A model generated the notes under the pieces. That model worked only from the letters and a program-made list of their open reading frames with translations, did no database searches and was not told where the DNA came from. 64,000 bases of DNA from Hungatella sp. UBA3048 (GTDB lineage Bacteria; Bacillota; Clostridia; Lachnospirales; Lachnospiraceae), in assembly GCA_002367105.1 (NCBI GenBank), contig DFCS01000051.1, positions 234,996 through 298,995 on the forward strand, in the 5' to 3' direction. Each line of letters begins with the position of its first letter. The stretch's first letter is position 1. A program made the position numbers and the translations under genes. Shown piece after piece: positions 36,712-45,534 of the stretch.

Positions 36712-38526
36712 ATGAAAAAACTGAATACAAATGCGGATGAATCCGGCAAGGAAGCCGGCTCTCTGATTAAAAACTTATCTATCGGCAAAAAACTGATTCT
36801 AGGTTTTGGCATAATACTGCTGATCATTATAGCATCCAATTCAATATCCGCATGGAACACAAAAAATCTTGGATTCCAGGTGGAACGCTATTACCGCTAT
36901 ACCGTACCAAACTCCAACAGCACATGGACCATGAGATCCGGGCTGGCCTCGGCACAAAAATACCTTCTTCAGGCAATTCTTGACGATAATATCCAGTTCG
37001 TACAGGATAGTCTTGCCAAGGCCCAGGAACAGGAAGAAAGCGTTTCCAGCGCATTGGAGGCATTTGCAGGCAACCAGACTTCCAGTGCAAGAGATAACGA
37101 TATCGCACAGTTAAGAGATTTATTATCAAAGACCAAGTCCGCCAGAGAAGAGATTACAGGGCTGCTAAAAGCTTCCTCCAAAGGAAACAGCAGCAAGGCC
37201 TACGAGTCTTATAAAAACAATTATTCACCTGCCATTGATCAGGCCGGAGAAATCCTGTCAGGTTTTTCAACAATCCAGCTGCAGTTTGCTGTTTCCCAGA
37301 AGCAGGAAGCACAGAACATCATGAAAGCAGCCTGGTTCTCCCTTGCCTTGTCTCTGTTGATTTCCCTGCTGTTTACCCTTATTATTACCATGATCATCAG
37401 AAAATCTATTTTGGATCCAGTGAAAGAAATTGAACTGGTTTACAAGGAAATATCAAAGGGAAATTTACAGGCCCAGATTACATATGTGAGCAAAGATGAG
37501 CTGGGAAGCTTGGCTGAAAACATCAGAAATACAAATGCTTCCATAACCTCCTATATCCGTGATATTACGGAAAAGCTAAACCTTCTGTCTCAGGGAGATA
37601 TGCGTTTTTCCATGGATTTAGACTATGTGGGGGACTTTGAAGCCATTAAAAAAGCAATTATTAAAACCGTTTCCTCTTTAAATCGTACCCTCATTATGAT
37701 TGATGTTGCCGCACAGCAGGTAAATGCGGGAACAGAACAGGTATCGGCAGGAGCACAGCAGCTTGCAGCCGGTTCCACAGAACAGGCCGCCTCCGTAGAG
37801 GAACTCTCCTCCTCCATTGCAAGCATCACGGAACAGGCTGCAGAAAATTCAAAAAATGTTATGAAAGCAACTGAATATGTGGTTCAAACCAGCCATAACG
37901 TTAAAAACGGCGGTGCTCATATGAAGCAGCTTACAAAAGCAATGGACAATATCGCCATCTTCTCCGATCAGATAACCAATATAACAAAGGTTATTGAGGA
38001 CATTGCGTTCCAGACCAATATCCTCTCCCTCAATGCAGCCATTGAAGCCGCACGGGCAGGAACTGCAGGAAAGGGCTTCTCCGTAGTAGCTGATGAGGTC
38101 CGTAACCTTGCCGCCAAATCTGGGGAGGCCGCAAAGCAGACAGCAGAGCTGATACAGAATTCCGTTAACGCGGTACAGGAAGGCACTGAAATCACTGAGA
38201 AAACCGCCCAGATTCTGGATGATATTGATAAAACCACCGGCTTTATCAATGATATCGTCAATAAGATCAACCAATCGGCTTCTGAGCAGGCCTCTTCCAT
38301 TGATGAAATCCGCATAGGGCTGGAGCAGGTATCGGCAGTTATGCAGGCAAATGCAGCAACCGCTGAGGAAAATTCGGCCTCCAGTGAGGAAATGAGCGCC
38401 CAGGCCAATACATTGCGGGAAGAAGTAGACAAATTCCAATTGGACACTGAACAAAAGACAGAGATAAAAAGCACAAAAGCGTACGAATATGAAGCCGGGA
38501 CGGAGTCGTCCTTTGAAAAGTATTAA
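36712..38526 (+). CDS. Methyl-accepting chemotaxis protein
   Basis: This 604-residue chemoreceptor has a first membrane helix at about residues 25-45, an extracellular four-helix-bundle sensor domain to about 200, and a second helix around 205-230 (SLALSLLISLLFTLIITMII). HAMP and the cytoplasmic coiled-coil follow, with hairpin tip AARAGTAGKGFSVVADEVRN. The C-terminal end lacks a CheR-binding pentapeptide. ATG 36712 follows AAAGGAAC with slightly long spacing; an upstream start lacks a ribosome site. It lies directly behind the sugar ABC importer, so it may sense the same ligand or its binding protein. Confidence 0.93.
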   Translation: MKKLNTNADESGKEAGSLIKNLSIGKKLILGFGIILLIIIASNSISAWNTKNLGFQVERYYRYTVPNSNSTWTMRSGLASAQKYLLQAILDDNIQFVQDSLAKAQEQEESVSSALEAFAGNQTSSARDNDIAQLRDLLSKTKSAREEITGLLKASSKGNSSKAYESYKNNYSPAIDQAGEILSGFSTIQLQFAVSQKQEAQNIMKAAWFSLALSLLISLLFTLIITMIIRKSILDPVKEIELVYKEISKGNLQAQITYVSKDELGSLAENIRNTNASITSYIRDITEKLNLLSQGDMRFSMDLDYVGDFEAIKKAIIKTVSSLNRTLIMIDVAAQQVNAGTEQVSAGAQQLAAGSTEQAASVEELSSSIASITEQAAENSKNVMKATEYVVQTSHNVKNGGAHMKQLTKAMDNIAIFSDQITNITKVIEDIAFQTNILSLNAAIEAARAGTAGKGFSVVADEVRNLAAKSGEAAKQTAELIQNSVNAVQEGTEITEKTAQILDDIDKTTGFINDIVNKINQSASEQASSIDEIRIGLEQVSAVMQANAATAEENSASSEEMSAQANTLREEVDKFQLDTEQKTEIKSTKAYEYEAGTESSFEKY

Positions 38527-38551
38527 TTAAAACAGAAATCCGGAATGCTAT

Positions 38552-38592
38552 AAAAAGGGCGTTGATCGATTAAAATCAACGCCCCTTTTTAT
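38552..38592. terminator. Bidirectional terminator
   Basis: AAAAAGGGCGTTGAT (38552-38566) pairs with ATCAACGCCC and CTTTTT (38575-38590) with one bulged C. It lies between the convergent chemoreceptor and hydrolase genes. Confidence 0.83.
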
Positions 38593-38623
38593 GTCCTTAA
38601 CAATAAGACTGTCTACCCTTTTT

Positions 38624-39442
38624 CTAACAATCCCCGCTTGCGAATTCGGCCAGAACCTTATTGAATTCGTCCTTTTGGTCATAGAAGGTCGCATGACCGC
38701 TGAATTCAAAGGATTCCAGCCTGGAGTTCTTAATGCTTTGATGCTGGATCTCACCCAGAACATATGGTACGACCTGATCATGGATCCCATGAATGATCAG
38801 AGTTGGAACATCAATTGCCTCCAGATCCGAAAATAATACCTCTTCAAGCCAGGTATTTGCAATGGCTGCCGTCGCCCATCCGGCTGCCTGCAGACCAAGC
38901 TGGAAAAACCACTGGGAGAACGGATAAGTAATATGCTGGAAGAAAAATATATCTCCAAAATTATTTAACATGTTGGGACGGTCGGCGTAGGTTCCGTTTA
39001 TGATTTGAGTTACTACGTCTTTATCAAGTCCATAAGGGAAGTTCGGCCGTTTCACAAGGCTTGGCGCTGCGGCATCGAATAAAGCAAGTTTTGCTACCCC
39101 AAAACCCCTGTGCCTTGCCATGTACCTTATGGCAATCGCCCCTCCGGTGGAATGCCCTGCCAGGGTAATATTCCTAAGATTCAGTACATCAATGACCGCT
39201 CTGACATCATCGGCCAGCCGGTCATAATCGTACCCACAAAACGGCTTGTCAGAATCCCCGAATCCTCTTGTATCAATGCCGATACAGCGGAACCCCATGG
39301 CAGGGAGCACATCAAACTGGTACTCAAAAAGCTTATGGCTTCCCGGCCAGCCATGAAGAAATAAAATGGTATTTTCGCAATCCGGATTAAGATCCTCTAC
39401 GTAAATGTTAACATTCTTTTCAACGGTTATATAGTATCCCAT
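38624..39442 (-). CDS. Alpha/beta hydrolase
   Basis: This 272-residue serine hydrolase has the oxyanion segment LFLHGWPGSHKLFEYQFD, nucleophile S98 in AGHSTGG, a likely Asp in IHGIHDQVVP and His in FSGHATFYDQ. The similarity is to epoxide hydrolase/lactonase-like enzymes. The start at ATG 39440-39442 (MGYYITVEKNVNIYVED) was preferred because relatives begin this way; an ATG five codons upstream has no better ribosome site. The substrate is unknown. Confidence 0.86.
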   Translation of the reverse strand: MGYYITVEKNVNIYVEDLNPDCENTILFLHGWPGSHKLFEYQFDVLPAMGFRCIGIDTRGFGDSDKPFCGYDYDRLADDVRAVIDVLNLRNITLAGHSTGGAIAIRYMARHRGFGVAKLALFDAAAPSLVKRPNFPYGLDKDVVTQIINGTYADRPNMLNNFGDIFFFQHITYPFSQWFFQLGLQAAGWATAAIANTWLEEVLFSDLEAIDVPTLIIHGIHDQVVPYVLGEIQHQSIKNSRLESFEFSGHATFYDQKDEFNKVLAEFASGDC

Positions 39443-39603
39443 GATCTCGCTCTGCATAATATGTTTATTCTATGTTATTCCCTTTCCTTACCCATCATTC
39501 CGGTTTTTCAAATAAATACTTTATGCAGGATGCAATCAAAAATACGTTGTCAGGAACCGGTTCAATTTTTCCGGAATTACGATACCAAATACAAAAGTTC
39601 CTG

Positions 39604-40293
39604 TTAACTTTCATTCAGAAGCAGATGAAGATTACAGTGCCTGTGTAATGAATTGAGGCCCTGCATAATAAAGTTCCATGTCTCGCGAAAATCCCCCGGC
39701 ACTGCAAAGTCATCCGATGAAATAAATGCCTGAAATCCTTTCTGATCGGAACCATACTTATCTGCAAAAGCATCTGCATAATTAATCTTTTCATCGTCAG
39801 TCAGATTCCCATTATTGTTATGAAGCACATGCTCAAGATTCCGGGAAAAATAAAAAACAGAATACGGAATTTTACCGACTGCGTCAGCCGTACAAAGCCG
39901 GTACAGAACCTGGGACTTTCTGGAATTCCGGTCGATGACCCCCTCAGGGTCTGCCGTTTCGATCCGGTCATCAAAATAACGGATCGTCCCCGTTGTGCTT
40001 TGTATGACCTTGTCCGCCGGAATAAACGCCCCGTCAATGTCAACAAGATGAATCACCTTAAGAATGTCTTTTTTATCAAAGCCATACCGCTTTCTTTCCA
40101 CCTCTATATGCTCATAAACCGTTTTAACGGCATTGTTGCCTGATACCGACCAGTTGCTTGTCATATCGCCGTGAACCACATGGAAACGGACATCTTCTCT
40201 CTGAAATGCTTTTTTAAGAACCGGACTTAATGTCTCCTCGTCAGTGGGTCCTTCTACGATAAACAGGATTACTTTCTTAGTCTTGGCCGCCAT
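39604..40293 (-). CDS. TOPRIM-like protein paired with AAA ATPase (candidate defence effector)
   Basis: This 229-residue protein begins MAAKTKKVILFIVEGPTDEE. The E14-G-P-T-D motif, followed near residue 85 by the acidic HLVDIDGAF, is the arrangement of TOPRIM catalytic cores in OLD-type nucleases and their partners. ATG 40291-40293 follows GAAAGGCGG and lies inside the end of the ATPase gene (17-base overlap), so the two are translated together. Two-gene modules of this make-up (ATPase plus TOPRIM) include PARIS and Gabija-like and AbiL-like phage defence. The match here is by architecture, not by sequence identity that I can verify. Confidence 0.65.
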   Translation of the reverse strand: MAAKTKKVILFIVEGPTDEETLSPVLKKAFQREDVRFHVVHGDMTSNWSVSGNNAVKTVYEHIEVERKRYGFDKKDILKVIHLVDIDGAFIPADKVIQSTTGTIRYFDDRIETADPEGVIDRNSRKSQVLYRLCTADAVGKIPYSVFYFSRNLEHVLHNNNGNLTDDEKINYADAFADKYGSDQKGFQAFISSDDFAVPGDFRETWNFIMQGLNSLHRHCNLHLLLNES

Positions 40294-41686
40294 CCCTAAC
40301 CGCCTTTCCGGCACGCCTGAATGCACGGCCAATTTCCACACTGTCTGTCTCTTCATAAATAGCTTCTTTTTGACCGCCCAATACGATACTCCGCAGATAC
40401 ATATCCCGCAAATTATGATTGCTCTTTATGTTCTGCAGACGGATGTACCGGTTGGAAGGATTCGTGGTAGAAAATACAATGCTGCTTTTATTGATCATTT
40501 CCAATGCCCGCAGATTATGTGATGTGAAAATCAGCTGCCCCTTTGCCCCCTTTTCAAAGACAGAAAGCAGTTCCCCTAAAAGATATTCATATACGCCTGC
40601 ATCCAGTTCATCAATAATCAAACACATGGAGGCATTGTTATAAACGCACATGAGGGCATTTAGAACGGAAATGATCTTAATGATCCCTTCCGACTCATAT
40701 TTCAGGGGAATTGTAATTTCTCCGCGTTTTGAAATTAATTCGACCCTGTGTCCTTCTTCCCCCCGTTCAAGAAGCTGCTCACCAAAGTCATAAATTCCGA
40801 TGGAGAGGCCGGGAATCATGGCGTCAAGAACCACATTCATCTCATGAAGGATCTTCCTGGCCATTTCAAAATGTTCTTTACTGATAACTGACGGTTCATC
40901 AAGCCTTATAAGCAAATCACCCTTTGCGATCCTCTCACCGAGGTCAAGCCGGAACGCAAACGGGATCATAAAATCCATACTGATCGCTCCTGCACGGGCA
41001 TTGGAAATTACGAACAGGTTCATGCCTGCGTATTGATAAAGTGATTGGATGATATAAGCGTAATCCTCAGATGCACCTTCAGAAGCGGATAAAAATACCC
41101 CCCTGCCTTCCGGGCCGAAGATAAAAGAAACCAGATCCTTCCGGGCAATTTTTTTTGCAACGCTTAAATTTACTTTATTTTCATCATTTTCCCGTATTAA
41201 ATCTTCCAGCCGGTATTTCGGCGTAAATGTTGGCCCATCTGAATGCAGTCCGTAATCAATTAAGGTTTTTTTGCTTTCAAACTTTTCTCCGGTCCAGGCA
41301 GCGGAACAGAGGGCTTCGTGTGCTATCTCAAACTCGCTTTTGGAAATACTTTTTAACTGGACAGAATATTCAGCCATGTTTTTTTTACTGTCTGTCCGGA
41401 TTATAAACTTAACGGTAATTGTACAGGTTTCCATGTCTTTAGAAATATAATGAACCACTTCCCTGGACAGGGGCCGCCCCATAAGCAAAGTCTGAACGAA
41501 CTCCATTGCTTCAATAACCGCTGTTTTCCCCGAACCATTCTGTCCATAAATGCCGAGAATGTCCGCTGTTTTTGAGAAATGATCCTTATTCCCTGCAGAC
41601 GGCATTATAATTCTGCCGTACTGGGTATTCTTAAATCCTTTTAATTCAATCTCACTTATGCGAACCATCGTCTGAACCACGCCCAT
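40277..41686 (-). CDS. AAA15/OLD-like ATPase of a two-gene module
   Basis: This 469-residue SMC/ABC-type ATPase has Walker A GQNGSGKT (residues 48-55) after ISEIELKGFKN, a signature-like YESEGIIKI, Walker B CLIIDELDAGVYEYLLGELL and H-loop FTSHNLRALE. The insert between the ATPase lobes is about 280 residues. No TOPRIM is fused at the C-terminus; it is supplied by the overlapping downstream gene. ATG 41684-41686 follows AAGGAG. The pair sits between unrelated genes, as defence modules often do. Confidence 0.85.
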   Translation of the reverse strand: MGVVQTMVRISEIELKGFKNTQYGRIIMPSAGNKDHFSKTADILGIYGQNGSGKTAVIEAMEFVQTLLMGRPLSREVVHYISKDMETCTITVKFIIRTDSKKNMAEYSVQLKSISKSEFEIAHEALCSAAWTGEKFESKKTLIDYGLHSDGPTFTPKYRLEDLIRENDENKVNLSVAKKIARKDLVSFIFGPEGRGVFLSASEGASEDYAYIIQSLYQYAGMNLFVISNARAGAISMDFMIPFAFRLDLGERIAKGDLLIRLDEPSVISKEHFEMARKILHEMNVVLDAMIPGLSIGIYDFGEQLLERGEEGHRVELISKRGEITIPLKYESEGIIKIISVLNALMCVYNNASMCLIIDELDAGVYEYLLGELLSVFEKGAKGQLIFTSHNLRALEMINKSSIVFSTTNPSNRYIRLQNIKSNHNLRDMYLRSIVLGGQKEAIYEETDSVEIGRAFRRAGKAVRDGGQD

Positions 41687-41814
41687 ATCAGCTCCTTCCC
41701 TGATCCCCAGGATCAATTAACCCCTAAAACCTGTAAATATTTTTACATAACGGTACATTTTATTCCGATATTGGATATGATTCTCCAGAAACAGGAGATA
41801 TATTCGGCGATTCC

Positions 41815-42180
41815 TTATTCTTCCCCTTCGATTGTGACTACCACCCGATTAGGCAGGCATACAATCAGTTCCCCGCTTCTGTGGATCTTGCCCGTGCGGA
41901 CACATACCTTATCAGGGCAGGAAGCTTCCGTAATGCTGGCATAGCCGTCTTTAATGATCAGATGATCCGTGCCGCCATACCCATCAATAACCATGTCAGC
42001 ATCTTTATGAAGATCCAGGGTTGCCACGGTCTCACCGTCTACAGTGACCACCACCTGTTCCGCCGGCTTTCTGTTTTTGACATAAAATATTCCGGATAGC
42101 AGTCCTGATATCACCAGAATGGCGGCAATCAGGATCAGCTCTCTCTTTTGTATTACTGTTAATTTTTTTACAATTTTCAT
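41815..42180 (-). CDS. NusG domain II protein, EetA-like candidate
   Basis: This 121-residue protein has an N-terminal membrane helix (LILIAAILVISGLLSGIFYV) and an exported NusG-II-type beta domain with a conserved Cys pair in ASCPDKVCVRTGKI. Such proteins occur in clostridial clusters with flavin-based electron transfer genes. From memory, EetA of the Listeria extracellular electron transfer locus is of this kind, but I am not certain. It is transcribed divergently from ndh2, supporting a role in that pathway. The two cysteines could form a disulfide or a redox site. Confidence 0.8.
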   Translation of the reverse strand: MKIVKKLTVIQKRELILIAAILVISGLLSGIFYVKNRKPAEQVVVTVDGETVATLDLHKDADMVIDGYGGTDHLIIKDGYASITEASCPDKVCVRTGKIHRSGELIVCLPNRVVVTIEGEE

Positions 42181-42497
42181 CTGTTACCTCATATTTCTCT
42201 TAAATGTAAATATCCTAAGATTTTATTATATCATAACTGTCTTGTTTATAAAATAATAATTAGTCCAAAATCATTATAGAACACCTTGCATTGCCTGCCC
42301 GATTCCCTCAGCTCATGGATATAATAAAACCAATGACCGGTTCCTTTTGACAGGCAATTCTCTATATATGTAATAAGTTACAAAAAGTGGAAAAAGTAAT
42401 CGATTTGAGATAAAATTATGGTAAAAATCATTCCTTTATGTTATAATAATGTCAAAGTGGCATTTTGCGTGCTGCTATCATACAAGGAGGGGAAGAC
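42181..42497. promoter_or_regulatory. Divergent promoter region of the EET locus
   Basis: This AT-rich gap between the NusG-II gene and ndh2 has a -10 TATAAT for the plus strand at 42442-42447 and one for the minus strand at 42225-42230; -35 boxes are weak in both cases. ATTGCCTG (42290-42297) and CAGGCAAT (42351-42358) form a distant 8-bp inverted repeat that might be an operator pair or a stem. Confidence 0.4.
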
Positions 42498-44525
42498 TTG
42501 AAAAGAATAGTTGTGTTAGGTGCCGGTTATGCCGGTATTTTAACTGCCAAAAAATTGGAAAAAAAATTCCGCAAGATGAAGATGGAGGACGAGGTAAGCA
42601 TTTCCATCATAGACAGGCATCCGTTCCATACCATGCTAACAGAACTTCATGAAGTGGCCGCTGGAAGGGTAGAGGAAGACAGTATCCGCATCAGCCTGAA
42701 AAAAGTATTTGCCGGAAGGAATGGGGAAATCATTACTGACACCATCAGTCAGATTTCCATTGAAGAGAAGAAATTGACGGGAAACCAGGGCGAATACGAT
42801 TATGACTATCTGATCCTGGCCGCAGGCTCTAAACCCACCTATTTCGGTGTGGAAGGTGCAGAGAAGAATTCTTATAAGCTTTGGTCTTATGAAGATGCTG
42901 TTTTATTAAAAGAACGGATTCACCATGTATTCCGCAAAGCTGCCTGTGAACCGGACGAGGCGGAAAAACGCCGCCTTTTGACGTTCTACGTCGTAGGAGC
43001 AGGTTTTACCGGTGTGGAAATGGCTGGAGAACTGGCAGAATATGTGCCCTTCTTATGTGATGAGTATGAAATAGAACCGTCTCTCGTCTCCATGTATAAC
43101 GTAGATGTTTTAAAGCGGGCAGTGCCCATTCTTCCGGAGAAGCTGTCCGGCAAGGTAGAAAAGCGCCTGACAAAGATGGGCGTAAAAGTAATGATGGAAA
43201 CCGGCGTGACCGCCATTGGCGAGGATTTCATCGAACTGAATCAGGATGGCAGGAAAAACCGTTATCCATCCGGTACAACCATCTGGACCGCCGGTATTGA
43301 GAGCACAGATATTACAGGAGAAGCGGCCAAGACGCTTGAATCCGTAGGGCGCGGAAGAATCCAGGTAGATTCTTTCTTAAGAGCCAAAGACCACGAAGAA
43401 GTTTACGTAGTCGGTGACAACATGATGTTTGTACCCCAGGGAGAAAATGCACCTGTTCCCCAGATGGTAGAAAACTGTGAGCAGAGCGCTCATACGGCCG
43501 CCCATAATCTTGTTTGTGCCATTGCTGGTACAGGAGCGATGGAGGAGTATAAACCGTCCTTCCATGGCGTTATGGTTTCTGTAGGAGGCCGCTATGGAGT
43601 GGCACGGGTAGGACTTCCCAACCTCATGTTTAACCTGTGTTCCTTCTTTGCCATGCTTTCCAAACATTTTATCAATGTTATATATTTTATTCAGGTATTG
43701 GGTTGGAATAAGGTCTGGAGCTATGTGTGCCACGAATTCTTTACCGTGCGCAACCGCAGAAGCTTCCTGGGAGGCCATTTCTCCAATAGAACCCCAAGCT
43801 TCCTGCTGATGCCGCTGCGCGTATGGCTGGGTGCCGTATGGGTATTTGAAGGTGTTATGAAGATTGTTGAAGGCTGGATGGGTCAGCCTATGCTGAGCGG
43901 ATTCTTTGGAGGAGCCAATCAATTCTTCAATAACATTCTGGCTCCCTACGGAATCAGTGGAATCGGAGGAGCTGCTCCTTCGGCTGATGCTGTCTCCAGT
44001 GCAACGACTGCTGCTGCAGATGCGGTAGCCAGTGCCACTGGTGCTGCTACTGGTGCTGCAGATGCTGTTTCCAGTGGTGTAGCAGTTTTCTCCTATCATA
44101 TTTTAGGATTAATCGACGCTACTCTTGTCAGTTCCAAAGGCATCTCCCATTCGACTCTGTCAGATTATGCCTTTAAACTGGATTTTGCTCCTATGAACTG
44201 GTTTGTGAATACTGTGATCCTGCCTAACGGCGGACTTCAGCTGTTTATGCAGCGCGGTATCGTGATCGCAGAGATCGTGATCGGCCTTGCATTAATGGCA
44301 GGATTATTCAACTTCCTTTCCTCAGCAGCCTCTCTGGTGCTTCAGTTCATGTTCGTGTGCACGACTGGTCTTTACTTAAACACGTTCTGGATGATTTTCG
44401 CCGGTATCGCAGTATTAGTCGGCGGCGGCAGAACCCTTGGTCTTGATTATTATTTCATGCCATGGCTTAAGAAAAAATGGAGAAAACTTCCCTTTATAAG
44501 GAAGTGGTATTTATACAATGACTAA
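42498..44525 (+). CDS. ndh2: Type II NADH dehydrogenase with C-terminal membrane domain (EET-type Ndh2)
   Basis: This 675-residue flavoprotein oxidises NADH and reduces a membrane quinone. The FAD site is GAGYAG at residues 8-13, the NADH site is VVGAGFTGVEMAGELAEY near 165, and the second FAD motif is VYVVGDNMMF. After about residue 400 there is a membrane part resembling DoxX, interrupted by an Ala/Ser-rich stretch of about 37 residues (near 493-530). A long membrane-tailed Ndh2 distinguishes EET loci from ordinary respiratory Ndh2 of about 400 residues. Translation starts at TTG 42498 after AAGGAGGGG; the open frame upstream of it includes the ribosome site and is not coding. It overlaps the prenyl synthase gene by 8 bases. 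Confidence 0.92.
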   Translation: MKRIVVLGAGYAGILTAKKLEKKFRKMKMEDEVSISIIDRHPFHTMLTELHEVAAGRVEEDSIRISLKKVFAGRNGEIITDTISQISIEEKKLTGNQGEYDYDYLILAAGSKPTYFGVEGAEKNSYKLWSYEDAVLLKERIHHVFRKAACEPDEAEKRRLLTFYVVGAGFTGVEMAGELAEYVPFLCDEYEIEPSLVSMYNVDVLKRAVPILPEKLSGKVEKRLTKMGVKVMMETGVTAIGEDFIELNQDGRKNRYPSGTTIWTAGIESTDITGEAAKTLESVGRGRIQVDSFLRAKDHEEVYVVGDNMMFVPQGENAPVPQMVENCEQSAHTAAHNLVCAIAGTGAMEEYKPSFHGVMVSVGGRYGVARVGLPNLMFNLCSFFAMLSKHFINVIYFIQVLGWNKVWSYVCHEFFTVRNRRSFLGGHFSNRTPSFLLMPLRVWLGAVWVFEGVMKIVEGWMGQPMLSGFFGGANQFFNNILAPYGISGIGGAAPSADAVSSATTAAADAVASATGAATGAADAVSSGVAVFSYHILGLIDATLVSSKGISHSTLSDYAFKLDFAPMNWFVNTVILPNGGLQLFMQRGIVIAEIVIGLALMAGLFNFLSSAASLVLQFMFVCTTGLYLNTFWMIFAGIAVLVGGGRTLGLDYYFMPWLKKKWRKLPFIRKWYLYND

Positions 44526-45504
44526 TAGAGAATTGTTGGAGGATGCAGACAGCCTGCGTTATGGTTTTGAAGAGGCTTTCCAGTTAATGGCATCGGCTGT
44601 GGAAAAGCATTTATCTTCAGCGCCTCCTGTTATCAGGACTTATACGGCCCATCTGGCAAAGTCCACAGGTAAGTTCATCCGTGCTTATGGCCTGATGGCC
44701 TGTTCCATGGATGAAGAGGATAAAGTTCCGGCAGATGCCATCACTCTGGCTTCTGCAGTGGAACTGCTGCATTTGGCCACCCTGGTCCATGATGATGTAA
44801 TCGATGACGCTGATACAAGGCGGGGGATCGACACGCTTCAAAAAAGATTTGGCAAAAAAGCGGCGGTCATTTGCGGAGATTACCTCTTATCCCTGGCACT
44901 TAAACTGGCGGTTTCCATTCCTAAAAGAAAAGAATACGAAGCCCTGGATATGTCCAATTATCTATGCAGGATCTGCATGGGAGAATTACGCCAGGAAATC
45001 AACAATGGGAACCTGGATCTATCCGTTTACCGCTATCTAAGCATCATCAAAGGAAAAACGGCGGCGCTTTTTGAAGCATCCTTTCACGGCGGTGCTATGC
45101 TGTCCACAACGGATCAGAGAAAACTCCGCATGTACCGGAAGGCCGGCAACGATATCGGCATGATTTTTCAGCTCATGGATGACTGCATTGATTATGAGAT
45201 GGACGAAAGTGATGCTAAGAAAAACGTCCGGTCCGATTATGAAGAAGGAGTCGTCACCCTGCCTCTCATTCATGCCATGAAACAGGATGAGAACTTTTTA
45301 AATCAAGTTAAAAACGGCCTTGTTTCCGCGAAGGAACTCTATGACAGAGTTTTGGAAGCCGGCGGAACCGCTTATACAAAAGCAATGGCTGGCAGATACT
45401 ATACAAAAGCAGTGAGCACCATCGGATCTCTTAATTTATCCGAGGCCAAGATGGCCAGGATCATGACCGTGGTGGATAAATCTTATTATGGTATTAAAAA
45501 ATAA
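44518..45504 (+). CDS. Polyprenyl diphosphate synthase (DmkB/HepT-like)
   Basis: This 328-residue trans-prenyl transferase makes the isoprenoid tail of the quinone. The first aspartate-rich motif is VHDDVIDDADTRRG and the second QLMDDCIDYEMD; GKFIRAYG and KGKTAALFEASFHGG are also typical. The chain length cannot be read directly. It overlaps ndh2 by 8 bases, which ties tail synthesis to the quinone-reducing enzyme. It corresponds to dmkB of the Listeria EET locus. Confidence 0.92.
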   Translation: MTNRELLEDADSLRYGFEEAFQLMASAVEKHLSSAPPVIRTYTAHLAKSTGKFIRAYGLMACSMDEEDKVPADAITLASAVELLHLATLVHDDVIDDADTRRGIDTLQKRFGKKAAVICGDYLLSLALKLAVSIPKRKEYEALDMSNYLCRICMGELRQEINNGNLDLSVYRYLSIIKGKTAALFEASFHGGAMLSTTDQRKLRMYRKAGNDIGMIFQLMDDCIDYEMDESDAKKNVRSDYEEGVVTLPLIHAMKQDENFLNQVKNGLVSAKELYDRVLEAGGTAYTKAMAGRYYTKAVSTIGSLNLSEAKMARIMTVVDKSYYGIKK

Positions 45505-45534
45505 TATAAAGCAACATAAGGAGGAGTTTTAACT

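Noticed and set aside
42465..42497. Upstream start for ndh2 (11 extra codons)
   Set aside because: The extra codons include the AAGGAGGGG ribosome site itself; the TTG at 42498 is well spaced and begins the conserved FAD motif.
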